Source: Candidatus Minthosoma equi
Lineage (GTDB): Bacteria > Bacteroidota > Bacteroidia > Bacteroidales > Bacteroidaceae
Reading direction: 5' to 3'
NCBI GenBank assembly: GCA_018064885.1
Contig: JAGHUI010000048.1
Span: 1 to 64,000 of the forward strand
DNA length: 64,000 nt
The position numbers and the translations under genes are program-made. This document shows, piece after piece, positions 36,051-44,956 of this stretch. A model generated the notes under the pieces. That model was given only the letters and a program-made list of their open reading frames with translations, searched no databases and was not told where the DNA came from. Numbering within the stretch: position 1 is the stretch's first letter; each line of letters starts with the position of its first letter.

Positions 36051-37142
36051 TTATACGAATTCTTCCCCTAAGTTTAACTGGGCGTCGTTGACGAATTTGC
36101 GGATGTTTTTCTGTTCGCTCTTGCGGCAGATGACGAGAACATTGCCTTCTTCTACTACAATGTAATCTTCAAGCCCTTCAACAACAGCAACGTGACCGTT
36201 TGGGAGTTTGATTAGGCAATCTTTGCAATCGTAAAGGAGTGACTTTGAGTCGATGACAAGGTTGCTGGATTTGTCTTTCGATGGTGATTCTTCGTGGACG
36301 GCTTCCCATGTTCCAAGGTCGGCCCATCCAAAGTGGCAAAGCAGCACATCGACGTTTTCAGATTTCTCCAGCACGCTCTGTTCAAGGCTCATATTTGGGC
36401 ATTTGGTGAATAGCTCCATGAGTTTGTCTGCTACATAGTCGCCTGCTTTGTAAGTGTCGATTACGCTTTGTATGATGCTGGCAAATTCATTGCTGGCTTC
36501 CTTGGCTGCGTTGATGAATGCTTTGGCACTCCACATGAAGAGGCCTGTGTTCCATAGAAATTCTCCGCTTTCGTAGAATATCTGGGCGAATTCATTTGCA
36601 GGCTTCTCTGTGAAGCTTTGTACTCGGTAAATGTCATTGGTTCCTGTTACGGCATCCGCCATCTGAATGTAACCATACTGTGTCTCAGGGCGATTTGGCT
36701 TTGCTCCGAGGGTGAGCAGGGCGTTGTGCTTGCCCACGTAGTCAAGACCTCTGAGTATGTCTTGGGTGAATGCTTCATGGTCAGTAATGTTTTGGTCGGA
36801 AGGGCTGACGATGAGGCGTCCTTCAGGACAACGTCGCATGACTTCCATGGCTGCCCATGTCACAGCAGGCACAGTGTTGCGCCGCATTGGTTCCATGAGT
36901 ACATTCTCGTAGCGAATACCAGGAATCTGCTCTTGAATATATTGGCGGTAGTTCTCGTTTGTTACAATGATGATGTTGTCTGTGTCGATGAACGAGGCGA
37001 AGCGCTCGTAAGTCATCTGCAGGAGAGTCTTTCCTGTGCCGAGAATGTCGATGAATTGCTTTGGTTTTGCTTGGCGGCTCATAGGCCATAGTCGCGTGCC
37101 TTGTCCGCCTGCAAGTATGATGCAGAAATTCTTATTGTTCAT
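36051..37142 (-). CDS. manC: Mannose-1-phosphate guanylyltransferase
   Basis: Makes GDP-mannose from mannose-1-phosphate and GTP for polysaccharide or glycan synthesis. The 363-residue product begins with the nucleotidyltransferase signature IILAGGQGTRLWPMSR and carries the FTEKP motif (SFTEKPANEF) near residue 176. It then has WNTGLFMWSA and GWADLGTWEAVHEESP. It lacks the C-terminal isomerase domain of bifunctional ManC/AlgA enzymes. The HMA gene lies immediately upstream on the same strand, with no gap to speak of, suggesting cotranscription without an obvious functional link. Confidence 0.93.
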   Translation of the reverse strand: MNNKNFCIILAGGQGTRLWPMSRQAKPKQFIDILGTGKTLLQMTYERFASFIDTDNIIIVTNENYRQYIQEQIPGIRYENVLMEPMRRNTVPAVTWAAMEVMRRCPEGRLIVSPSDQNITDHEAFTQDILRGLDYVGKHNALLTLGAKPNRPETQYGYIQMADAVTGTNDIYRVQSFTEKPANEFAQIFYESGEFLWNTGLFMWSAKAFINAAKEASNEFASIIQSVIDTYKAGDYVADKLMELFTKCPNMSLEQSVLEKSENVDVLLCHFGWADLGTWEAVHEESPSKDKSSNLVIDSKSLLYDCKDCLIKLPNGHVAVVEGLEDYIVVEEGNVLVICRKSEQKNIRKFVNDAQLNLGEEFV

Positions 37143-37499
37143 TTATTTCTTTTTCTGAGTTTGTGTTGCAGCGGTTGATCCGTCAACAGGCTGCTTTTTG
37201 CTCTCTGCGTTTTTGTCGGACACGACGGTAGCTTTGTATCCGATCTTGTCGAATGCCTTGACGATGGTCTTGGCATCAGTCTTGTCTGCGTCGTATTGAA
37301 TTGTCACCTGCTTAGTGCTGAGGTCTGTGTCGATTTTCTTGACGCCTGCTGTGAAGCGGATGTTGTTTTTGATTTTTGTTTCACATCCGTTGCAATGCAT
37401 TTCTGGTGAAGTCTTAACGACGAGAGTCTTGATGTCTTTAGCAAATGTTGGCAAAGAGAGGATGAGTGATGCTATTAAAATAGATATAGTTCGTTTCAT
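37143..37499 (-). CDS. Exported heavy-metal-associated domain protein
   Basis: A 118-residue protein with a signal peptide (ends SLPTFA) and a single HMA domain carrying the metal site MHCNGCE (MxCxxC). The ferredoxin-like fold ends in DKIGYKATVV, and a low-complexity Lys/Gln/Thr tail follows. It is probably a periplasmic copper or related soft-metal binder. A minus-strand TATTTTTG box at 37590-37583 is a candidate promoter. It is followed by manC without an evident terminator. Confidence 0.85.
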   Translation of the reverse strand: MKRTISILIASLILSLPTFAKDIKTLVVKTSPEMHCNGCETKIKNNIRFTAGVKKIDTDLSTKQVTIQYDADKTDAKTIVKAFDKIGYKATVVSDKNAESKKQPVDGSTAATQTQKKK

Positions 37500-37689
37500 G
37501 AGTGAGTGAATTTTTAATTATTGAGTAATTGAATTTTTAAGTTCTCTTTTTTTGTTTTTTAGTTTATTACGTTTGACGTTTGCAAAAATAGGTAATTATT
37601 TTCAATAAATCATCATATTTGTATAAGAGATTTTTGCTGTTTTTCACTTTTTAACTATTCGTTTTATCCTTACTTATATAAATAATGTG

Positions 37690-37697
37690 TAACTTTG
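37690..37697 (+). promoter_or_regulatory. TAACTTTG box 8 bases before the ABC ATPase start
   Basis: TAACTTTG ends 8 bases before the ATG at 37706, the same arrangement as at 15070-15088, implying an almost leaderless mRNA. It excludes the in-frame ATG at 37685, which lies upstream of the box. Confidence 0.5.
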
Positions 37698-37705
37698 CAA
37701 ATGAT

Positions 37706-38785
37706 ATGAATACATCAGTAGCAATTAATAACCTCTCTACGGGGTATAAGATAAAAGGTGGAGAGAAGGTGATTTCTGCCAATCTTTCTGCCGAACTCAA
37801 ATTCAGCGAGCTCACTTGCCTGCTTGGTCCTAATGGTGCTGGCAAGTCAACTTTGCTTCGCACCCTTTCTGCTTTTCAGCCAGCATTGGGAGGCAGCATA
37901 GAGGTGGACGGTCAGAACATCAAGAATATGAGCAGCAGCGCTTTGTCAAGGCTTATAAGCGTAGTGCTTACTGACAATAGCGGCATTAAGAACATGTCTG
38001 CATGGGATGTTGTAGCTATGGGCCGCAGTCCTTATACTGGATTCTGGGGCAAGCTTGGCGACAAGGACAAGAAAATGGTGGACAAGTGTCTATGTTGGGT
38101 AGGAATTGAAGAATTGGCTCAGCGCAAGATGCAGACGCTTTCGGACGGTGAGCGCCAGAAGGTGATGATTGCCAAGGCTATTGCTCAGGAAACTCCAATA
38201 ATTTTCCTTGATGAACCAACGGCATATCTAGATTATCCAAGCAAGATTCAAATGATGCTTTTGCTGCATCGCATGGCAAAGGCTCTGAAGAAAACAATCT
38301 TCATGTCCACTCACGATTTGGAGCATGCTTTGCAGGTGGCTGATCAGGTTTGGCTGCTGGATAAAGAAAATGGTCTCACAACAGGTTTGCCTGAGGATTT
38401 GAGCATTGATGGCAGCATTGGCAAGTATTTCGAAAGGGAAGGCTTGCATTTTGATCGTGAAACTCGCACATTCTCCATTGAACATGAAACTGCTCGAGAC
38501 GTGATTGTTGAAGGCAAGGAAGACACGATTGAATATCGCTTGTGCTGCAATGCTATGGTGCGCAACGGTATGAAGCCTGTTAGTGCTGACGATGCTGCCA
38601 GTCAGGCAAGCAAAGAGGTCAGAGTGCTTATTCCAGGTGACGGCAGTTATAGTTTGATGGAACAAGGCAAGGAATCTATTAAGGTTGATAAGATAGGTCA
38701 TTTGTTGCCTCTTATTGTACCTACTATCACTAAGTATCACATTTCTGCCATTCGCGATGCTGCGGAAATGAATCAGTATGAGTGA
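37706..38785 (+). CDS. ABC transporter ATP-binding protein, FecE/BtuD/HmuV type
   Basis: Cytoplasmic ATPase of an iron, heme or cobalamin importer. It has Walker A GPNGAGKSTLL near residue 42, Q-loop region, signature LSDGERQKVMIAKA, Walker B IIFLDEPTAYLD and switch STHDLEHAL. At 359 residues it is longer than the ~260 usual, with an extra C-terminal domain of ~110 residues. No permease is adjacent. It could serve the BtuC permease at 16494-17510, which lacks an ATPase, or an iron/heme system with the CbiK-like protein downstream. Confidence 0.85.
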   Translation: MNTSVAINNLSTGYKIKGGEKVISANLSAELKFSELTCLLGPNGAGKSTLLRTLSAFQPALGGSIEVDGQNIKNMSSSALSRLISVVLTDNSGIKNMSAWDVVAMGRSPYTGFWGKLGDKDKKMVDKCLCWVGIEELAQRKMQTLSDGERQKVMIAKAIAQETPIIFLDEPTAYLDYPSKIQMMLLLHRMAKALKKTIFMSTHDLEHALQVADQVWLLDKENGLTTGLPEDLSIDGSIGKYFEREGLHFDRETRTFSIEHETARDVIVEGKEDTIEYRLCCNAMVRNGMKPVSADDAASQASKEVRVLIPGDGSYSLMEQGKESIKVDKIGHLLPLIVPTITKYHISAIRDAAEMNQYE

Positions 38786-38828
38786 TGGGTGAGTGAGTTG
38801 TAGGTTGTGAGTTATTCGTTTGTTGGTT

Positions 38829-40574
38829 ATGAAGTTTTTTCTTTCAACTTTTCTTTTCTGTTTAGCAAGCATTTGCGCCTTTGCTGTTCCTGCTAAGCGT
38901 GTGCCTTTTAAGGTTCTGCTTACAAATGGTGATTCTCTGACTGTTGTTATGGTTGGTGATGAGAATTGTCATTACTTGGCATCTTTTGCTGATGGCACTC
39001 CTGTGGTTTTGGAGAGTGAGGGAGTTTACCGCCTTGCTCCAGAACAGAAGGAAGAACTTATGAAGAATTGGCAGGAAAGATTGGCTAAGAGGAATACTCG
39101 CAGGCTTGAAAGAAAGAATAAACTTTTTGCCAATAATGGTGAAATGCGTAAGGCTGCAGTACGACCAGTGTCTATTTTCACAGGTAAGAAAAGAGGCATT
39201 GTTATCCTTGCAGATTATGAAGACAAGTCAATGAAGCCTACAAGCACGATAGATGAATTCAAAAACATGTTTAATGAGAAAGGGTATTCCAAGAATGATC
39301 ATATAGGCTCTGTTCATGACTATTTCTACGATCAATCGTATGGACAGTTTGATTTGGAATTTGACATCTATGGTCCTGTGAAACTTAGCAAGCCACTCAG
39401 CTATTACGGCAAGAATGATTCTGGTGGCAATGACATGCATGTTGGAGAAATGACTATTGAAGTTTGCAAGCTTGCTGATTCTGCTTACGACATAAATTGG
39501 AAGAATTATGATTGGAATGATGACGATGAGGTTGATCTGGTGTTTATAATCTATGCAGGTTACGGAGAGTATGCAGGTGCTCCTTCTTACACCGTTTGGC
39601 CTCATGAATTCTCGCTTACAGAGTGCTTGTTGTTTGATGACGGCGACGGTCCTGTTGAGTTTGATGGTGTGACGGTTGACACTTACGCTATGAGCTGTGA
39701 GCTGTATGGTGCGAGTGGCAGCAGAATGAGCGGCATAGGACTTGCTTGTCATGAGTTCAGTCATTGTCTCGGATTGATGGATACTTACGATGCAAGCTAT
39801 AGTGGAGGTTTCGGCATGGATGCTTGGGATCTGATGGCGAGCGGCAATAACTCTGGCATTAATTATAATGGTGAGGTTCCATGCGGATTTACGGCATACG
39901 AACGTGCTGAAACAGGCTGGCTTACGCTGAAAGAACTAGATGTTCCTTGCGATGTGGAAAATATTCCTTCGCTAAATGATTCGCCAACGGCTTACGTTAT
40001 TTATAATGATGGCAATCGTAATGAATATTTCATTATAGAAAACAGACAGTCAGCAGGATGGTTCCAGTATGTGGAAGATTATACAGGTTTTCACGGTTTG
40101 CTGATCACTCATGTGGATTACGACAAACAGGTTTGGGCAGATAATTTGATTAATGCGAACTCTAAGCATCAGAGAATGACCATCATTCCTGCAGGAAAGA
40201 AATATGGGACATTGCGTGGTGGACAGTATTATGTTTCAGAGAGTCACTATGCTGCTCATCTTTTCCCTGGAAAGGAAAAAGCAATAGAATTGACAAACAC
40301 TTCTCATGCAGATTGCGGAGGTGCTCTTTTCAATAATAATACTGATGGCACAAAGTGCATGAACAAACCAATTACTGATATTGTGGAGAGTGCAGACGGC
40401 TTGATTTCGTTCAAGTTCATGGGTGGTTCTACTGCTATTGATGACATCAGGAATGTTTCTGATAATGATGCAGAGGAGTGGTTCACGCTTGATGGCATCA
40501 AGATTGACAAGCCTATTAGACAGGGCATTTACATTGTCAGAAAAAATGGCAAGACATTTAAGATTAGACAATGA
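38829..40574 (+). CDS. Exported M6-family (immune inhibitor A-like) metalloprotease
   Basis: A 581-residue secreted protease with a signal peptide (ends ASICAFA). Its catalytic motif is CHEFSHCLGLMDTYD, the HExxHxxGxxD form of the M6/InhA group, and a conserved GFGMDAWDLMASG follows. The C-terminal part is beta-rich and ends in a short sorting-like tail (GIYIVRKNGKTFKIRQ) typical of Bacteroidetes secreted proteins. The ATG at 38829 is chosen over a TTG three codons upstream. The stop overlaps the next gene's start by four bases, so the two are coupled. Confidence 0.88.
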   Translation: MKFFLSTFLFCLASICAFAVPAKRVPFKVLLTNGDSLTVVMVGDENCHYLASFADGTPVVLESEGVYRLAPEQKEELMKNWQERLAKRNTRRLERKNKLFANNGEMRKAAVRPVSIFTGKKRGIVILADYEDKSMKPTSTIDEFKNMFNEKGYSKNDHIGSVHDYFYDQSYGQFDLEFDIYGPVKLSKPLSYYGKNDSGGNDMHVGEMTIEVCKLADSAYDINWKNYDWNDDDEVDLVFIIYAGYGEYAGAPSYTVWPHEFSLTECLLFDDGDGPVEFDGVTVDTYAMSCELYGASGSRMSGIGLACHEFSHCLGLMDTYDASYSGGFGMDAWDLMASGNNSGINYNGEVPCGFTAYERAETGWLTLKELDVPCDVENIPSLNDSPTAYVIYNDGNRNEYFIIENRQSAGWFQYVEDYTGFHGLLITHVDYDKQVWADNLINANSKHQRMTIIPAGKKYGTLRGGQYYVSESHYAAHLFPGKEKAIELTNTSHADCGGALFNNNTDGTKCMNKPITDIVESADGLISFKFMGGSTAIDDIRNVSDNDAEEWFTLDGIKIDKPIRQGIYIVRKNGKTFKIRQ

Positions 40575-41476
40575 GATTAGTTAGCATTATGAGACTTACT
40601 AAGATATTGATTTTTGGTGCCTTGATGGCATTGTATGCAGATCATGCGACTGCACAAACAGCGGAGGTGGAAATGGATGTCTTTTCTGCCATAAAGGCAG
40701 AGGATAAAGTGGCTGTCGTGGCTGTGCATTATGGTTCTACCGATCCGGTGGAAAGGCAGAACATGGAAAAAGTGAACGCGATGGTGCGTAGTGCCTTTCC
40801 TGATTATGCTTTCCGTGAGGCATGGATGTCGGAAAGGTTGGTAAAGGAGGCTTCTGCAGATTGCTCAACGCCAGACAATCTTCTTTATCAGTTGGCAGAT
40901 GCTGGCTTCACTCATGTGATCATCCAGCCTTCATTCCTCATCGATGGAGTAGAAATGCAATGCTTGGTTAGTCTTGCAGAACAGTATAAAAGTAGGTTTA
41001 AGCATATTCGCATAGGCAAACCTCTGTTGAGCGACATGGAAGATTACGATGCTGTAGTTAATGCTATTGCGGTTCCTTCTCCTGTGGCGAAAGAGGCTCA
41101 TGTGCTTGTGTGCAGCAATACTTTCAATAAGGAAAATGGCAGTTTCACTATGCTTGATTATGCCTTGCGAAAGAAACACTCAGAAGGTTGGTACACTGCT
41201 GTTGATGAGGGGTGTCCTTCGTTTGAATTCCTTGTCAAACAGTTGCGCGGGCAGAAACTGAAGAAGGTCAACCTGTTCCCTTTCATGTTCGGTTCAAGCA
41301 AGAGTGCTTTAGACAAACTTTCATCCATTCTGAAGAAAGAAGGATTCCATGTGCAGGTGGTTCCAACGAACATGGGCGATAAACAGGATGTGATGAAACT
41401 TTACAATGAGCATCTTCATCATGCAACAAAGTTCCGCAACTATTCGCCAAGGGAAATGATGATGCAAGTGAAATAG
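40571..41476 (+). CDS. Exported CbiK-fold protein, probably not an active chelatase
   Basis: A 301-residue protein related to anaerobic cobalt chelatase CbiK, with an N-terminal signal peptide (ALYADHATAQ end). AVVAVHYGSTDP, the GxPLL(S) segment (IGKPLLSDMEDY) and VNLFPFM follow the family order. Aligned with CbiK as I recall it, the metal-site Glu is kept (E128 in IDGVEM). The two histidines appear replaced by N183 (CSNTF instead of GHG) and S245 (GSSKSALDK instead of AGDHAxND). The Porphyromonas heme lipoprotein IhtB/FetB is a CbiK relative, so a heme or metal-binding role is plausible. An internal ATG at 40589 is an alternative start. Confidence 0.78.
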   Translation: MRLVSIMRLTKILIFGALMALYADHATAQTAEVEMDVFSAIKAEDKVAVVAVHYGSTDPVERQNMEKVNAMVRSAFPDYAFREAWMSERLVKEASADCSTPDNLLYQLADAGFTHVIIQPSFLIDGVEMQCLVSLAEQYKSRFKHIRIGKPLLSDMEDYDAVVNAIAVPSPVAKEAHVLVCSNTFNKENGSFTMLDYALRKKHSEGWYTAVDEGCPSFEFLVKQLRGQKLKKVNLFPFMFGSSKSALDKLSSILKKEGFHVQVVPTNMGDKQDVMKLYNEHLHHATKFRNYSPREMMMQVK

Positions 41477-41559
41477 AAGTACTTCTCCCTCTCAAAGAAA
41501 TTCGAAATCTTGATGATTCGACACATTGCCCCCCCAAAAACGTAAAAAATAATAAAAAA

Positions 41560-43341
41560 TTGGCTTCTCCATATCTAGAAATACAAGGATTAACAAAGCG
41601 CATCGGTCATCGCGTGTTGTTTGAAGACATCTCGTTCACAATAAATGAACGAGAGCACATTGGTTTGATAGCAAAGAATGGTACTGGTAAATCAACATTA
41701 CTCAGCATCATTGCTGGCAAGGAAGGTGATGATGGTGGCAAGATGATTTTCCGTAACGACTTGAAGGTGGGATATCTTGAACAGACACCATCCATTCCGA
41801 CTCTTGCACTTCCTAAGGACGAGGATCGTGCTGACGAAGATCAGATGAATTGGTGGATCCGCTATCGCCAGTTCCTCACTCAAATGAAGATTTCCGAGGA
41901 AGAATCGATGCGTCCTGAATCCCAGCTCAGCGGTGGACAAATCAAGCGAATCGCATTGGCACGAGTGCTGGCAGGTGAACCCGAGCTGCTCATTCTTGAT
42001 GAGCCAACAAACCACCTTGACCTTGAGATGATTGAGTGGCTGGAAAATATGCTCAGTCGCAGCACCATGGCAATACTCATGGTTACTCACGACCGTTACT
42101 TCCTTGACCGAATCTGTTCTAGCATTATTGAGATGGACAATTCTCGCATCTACACTTATCGCGGCAACTACTCTTATTATCTTGAAAAGAGACAGGAGCG
42201 AATTGATAATATGAATGCAGAGATTGCTCGTGCCAACAACCTTTACAGAACAGAACTCGAATGGATGCGCAGCACTCCTTGTGCCAGAAGTTCAAAGGCA
42301 AGATACCGCATAGAATCGTTCTACGAATTGGAAAAGGTTGCTCGCCAGAGAATAGAAGAGCGCAATGTGCGCCTTGAGATGGGAGGCACATACATTGGAA
42401 ATAAGATCTTCGTGATGACCGATGTGTGCAAGTCGTTTGCCGATCGTGTCATTCTGCGTGATTTCAACTATAATTTTACTCGCTATGAGAAACTTGGCAT
42501 TGTGGGTAACAACGGTACGGGCAAGTCAACATTCGTAAAGATGCTTCTTGGCGTTGAACCTCACGATAGCGGCACGATAGATATTGGCGAGACAGTTCGC
42601 TTTGGTTACTATAGTCAGCAGGGAATGGCATTCCGTGATGACCAGAAAGTGATAGACGCTGTTCGTGACATTGCTGAGTATGTTGACATGGGCAATGGCG
42701 AGAAACTTTCTGCCAGCCAGTTCTTGCAGCATTTCCTTTTCCCTCCAGAGGAGCAGTTCAGCTACATTTATAAGCTTAGTGGAGGTGAGCGCCGCAGACT
42801 TTACTTGTGTACTGTTCTCATGAAAGCGCCTAATTTCCTCATTCTCGATGAGCCGACTAACGACCTTGACATTGTGACATTGCAGATTCTGGAAGATTAT
42901 CTAAAGAACTTCCGAGGCTGCCTCATCATAGTAAGTCACGACCGCTATTTCATGGATAGAGTGGTGGACCATACTCTTGTGTTCCATGGACAAGGTGAGG
43001 TGCAGGATTTTCCAGGTTCTTACAGCCAATATCGTGATTGGTCAGAACAGCAGGCGAAGCAACATACAGAGGTTAAGGCTCAGTCAAAGGAGCAGAAAAA
43101 AGATGATGGACGCAACCAGAATCGTGTTCGTAAACTTTCATTCAAGGAGAAGCAGGAATTTGCTCAGTTGGAGAAAGATATAGAAGCACTTACAAAGGAG
43201 AGAGAGGACATCAATACAGCCCTTTGCGGTGGCACGACAGATGTTAATGAGATTACTCGTTTGTCCAAGCGCCTGCCGATTCTCAACGAAGAACTCGACG
43301 AGAAAGAGATGAGATGGTTGGAACTGTCTGAATTTGCGTAG
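41560..43341 (+). CDS. ABC-F family ATPase (Uup-like)
   Basis: A 593-residue soluble protein with two ABC ATPase domains and no membrane segment. Motifs are Walker A AKNGTGKSTLL and NNGTGKSTFV, signatures LSGGQIKRIALARVL and LSGGERRRLYLCTVL, and Walker B LLILDEPTNHLDLEMIEWLE and FLILDEPTNDLD. A charged C-terminal coiled-coil-like region (residues ~510-593) fits the Uup group. ABC-F proteins act on the ribosome; a resistance role is not indicated. No ATG is available near the domain start, so translation probably begins at the TTG at 41560. Confidence 0.9.
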   Translation: MASPYLEIQGLTKRIGHRVLFEDISFTINEREHIGLIAKNGTGKSTLLSIIAGKEGDDGGKMIFRNDLKVGYLEQTPSIPTLALPKDEDRADEDQMNWWIRYRQFLTQMKISEEESMRPESQLSGGQIKRIALARVLAGEPELLILDEPTNHLDLEMIEWLENMLSRSTMAILMVTHDRYFLDRICSSIIEMDNSRIYTYRGNYSYYLEKRQERIDNMNAEIARANNLYRTELEWMRSTPCARSSKARYRIESFYELEKVARQRIEERNVRLEMGGTYIGNKIFVMTDVCKSFADRVILRDFNYNFTRYEKLGIVGNNGTGKSTFVKMLLGVEPHDSGTIDIGETVRFGYYSQQGMAFRDDQKVIDAVRDIAEYVDMGNGEKLSASQFLQHFLFPPEEQFSYIYKLSGGERRRLYLCTVLMKAPNFLILDEPTNDLDIVTLQILEDYLKNFRGCLIIVSHDRYFMDRVVDHTLVFHGQGEVQDFPGSYSQYRDWSEQQAKQHTEVKAQSKEQKKDDGRNQNRVRKLSFKEKQEFAQLEKDIEALTKEREDINTALCGGTTDVNEITRLSKRLPILNEELDEKEMRWLELSEFA

Positions 43342-43432
43342 GCCCCCTCCCAGTCTCATCCCCAATAGGGGAGGAGAGGAAAGTCACCTTCAACTCACCC
43401 CTCAACTTTTAACTATCAACAATTAACTTTTA

Positions 43433-44041
43433 ATGAAAATAACATCAGCAACATACGTTGGCAGTAAGCCACGAGCAGACATGTGTCCGCAGGATGGACG
43501 TGCAGAGTACGCTTTCATCGGACGAAGCAATGTGGGTAAGTCATCGCTCATCAACGCTTTGTGTGATCGCAAGGCGCTTGCCAAGACATCATCCACACCA
43601 GGTAAGACTATGTGCATAAACCATTTCCTCATCAACGATTCCTGGTACATTGTTGACCTTCCTGGCTATGGCTATGCTCAGCGCAGCAAGAAGGAACAAG
43701 AAGGGCTCAAGAACATGATTTCACATTATGTCCTTGATCGCGAACAGCTCACCTGCTTGTTTGTGCTCATAGATATCCGTCATGATCCCCAGCGTGTCGA
43801 TCTTGCTTTCCTCAATTTCCTTGGTGAGAATGGTGTTCCATTTGCCATTGTATTCACTAAGGCAGATAAGCTTGCATCGTCAAAAATACATCCAACGGTA
43901 GAGAAATATCTGGACACTCTTCGTGAACAATGGGAAGAACTGCCTCCGCACTTCATTACCAGTTCTGCAAACAAAACAGGTCGCGAAGAACTCTTGAACT
44001 ACATAGAATCCATCAATAAAGAGCTAGAAACCCATAAATAA
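43433..44041 (+). CDS. engB: Ribosome biogenesis GTPase EngB (YsxC/YihA)
   Basis: A GTPase needed for large ribosomal subunit assembly. The 202 residues carry G1 GRSNVGKSSLINAL, the G2 region SSTPGKT, G3 DLPGYGYAQRSK and G4 TKADK. G5-like SSANKTGREELL follows. It stands 91 bases after the ABC-F gene, in a stretch with a CCTCCC/GGGAGG hairpin near 43346-43377. Confidence 0.96.
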   Translation: MKITSATYVGSKPRADMCPQDGRAEYAFIGRSNVGKSSLINALCDRKALAKTSSTPGKTMCINHFLINDSWYIVDLPGYGYAQRSKKEQEGLKNMISHYVLDREQLTCLFVLIDIRHDPQRVDLAFLNFLGENGVPFAIVFTKADKLASSKIHPTVEKYLDTLREQWEELPPHFITSSANKTGREELLNYIESINKELETHK

Positions 44042-44073
44042 TTTGGTATTTCGGCGGTTAATTCGTACCTTCG
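44042..44073 (+). promoter_or_regulatory. Promoter of thiD-leuB
   Basis: TTTG (44042-44045), 20 bases, TACCTTCG (44066-44073). The whole element, TTTGGTATTTC...GTACCTT(T/C)G, closely resembles the pepO promoter at 24898-24929. Confidence 0.65.
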
Positions 44074-44104
44074 CACTCAATTTTGCACATAACATTCATT
44101 GTAA

Positions 44105-44929
44105 ATGAAAAAGAAACCTTTAAGCATAGTTTTTCTTATTGCAGGTAGCGAACCTCTGGGCAGCGCAGGAATGCAGGCAGACATCAAGGCAATCACGGCA
44201 TGCGGCGGTTATGCTGCATGTGCTCTGACTGCAATTGTTGATGAGGACACAACTCGAGTGAAACAGATTTTCCACATGCCTGTTGACCTGATAACTTCGC
44301 AAGCAGAGTCGTTCCTTGGCGATGTTGGCGCAAACTGCATCAAGACAGGCGTGCTACCAAGCGCGGACATCATTCGCGGTGTTGCAGGCGTGCTGAAAAA
44401 CTATCCAGAAGTTAAAAAAGTTATTGACCCTGTTGTTGTGAACAGCGTGGGCGAGAAACTTGTTAATGATGATGCAATCAATGCTTACAAGGACGAACTT
44501 TTCTCTTTAGCAACTCTCATCACTCCAAACCGCCGCGAAGCTGAGGTGCTTCTGGGACATCCCATAACAAACATCAGCGAAGATATCAAGGAGTTTGGCA
44601 AATGGGGATGCAGTGTCATTGTGAAGTCGCTTGACTACGGCAACATGCTCAGCGATTGGCTCTACAATGCCGAGACAGGTGAGGTGAGAGAGTTCACGAA
44701 GAAGAGAATAGACACTCACAATGTGAACGGTACAGGAGACTCTTTTTCTTCTGCCATAGCAACATATTTGGCTAAAGGCTGCACTCTCGATGAGGCTGTG
44801 GAGAAAGGTGAGGAATTCATAAGCAAGGCAATTGCCCTTGGTGCTGAGTATGAATTCGGACATGGTTTCGGACCTGTCCACCCATGCTTCATGGAAGAAA
44901 AAAACATACACGAAAGAATTTATAATTAA
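44105..44929 (+). CDS. thiD: Hydroxymethylpyrimidine/phosphomethylpyrimidine kinase
   Basis: A ribokinase-fold kinase of thiamine synthesis, 274 residues. Family features include AGSEPLGSAGMQADIKAI near the N-terminus, IKTGVLPS, IDPVVVNSVGEKL, LITPNRREAEVLL and the anion-hole motif NVNGTGDSFSSAIA. Pyridoxal kinase of the same fold is an alternative. It lies 27 bases before leuB and no other thiamine gene is present. Confidence 0.85.
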   Translation: MKKKPLSIVFLIAGSEPLGSAGMQADIKAITACGGYAACALTAIVDEDTTRVKQIFHMPVDLITSQAESFLGDVGANCIKTGVLPSADIIRGVAGVLKNYPEVKKVIDPVVVNSVGEKLVNDDAINAYKDELFSLATLITPNRREAEVLLGHPITNISEDIKEFGKWGCSVIVKSLDYGNMLSDWLYNAETGEVREFTKKRIDTHNVNGTGDSFSSAIATYLAKGCTLDEAVEKGEEFISKAIALGAEYEFGHGFGPVHPCFMEEKNIHERIYN

Positions 44930-44956
44930 TAACGAAAAACTAAACCACAAAATAAC

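Noticed and set aside
37706..38785. Naming the ABC ATPase btuD
   Set aside because: It has no B12 riboswitch, is far from the btu operon and neighbours a CbiK-like protein, so iron or heme transport is equally possible.
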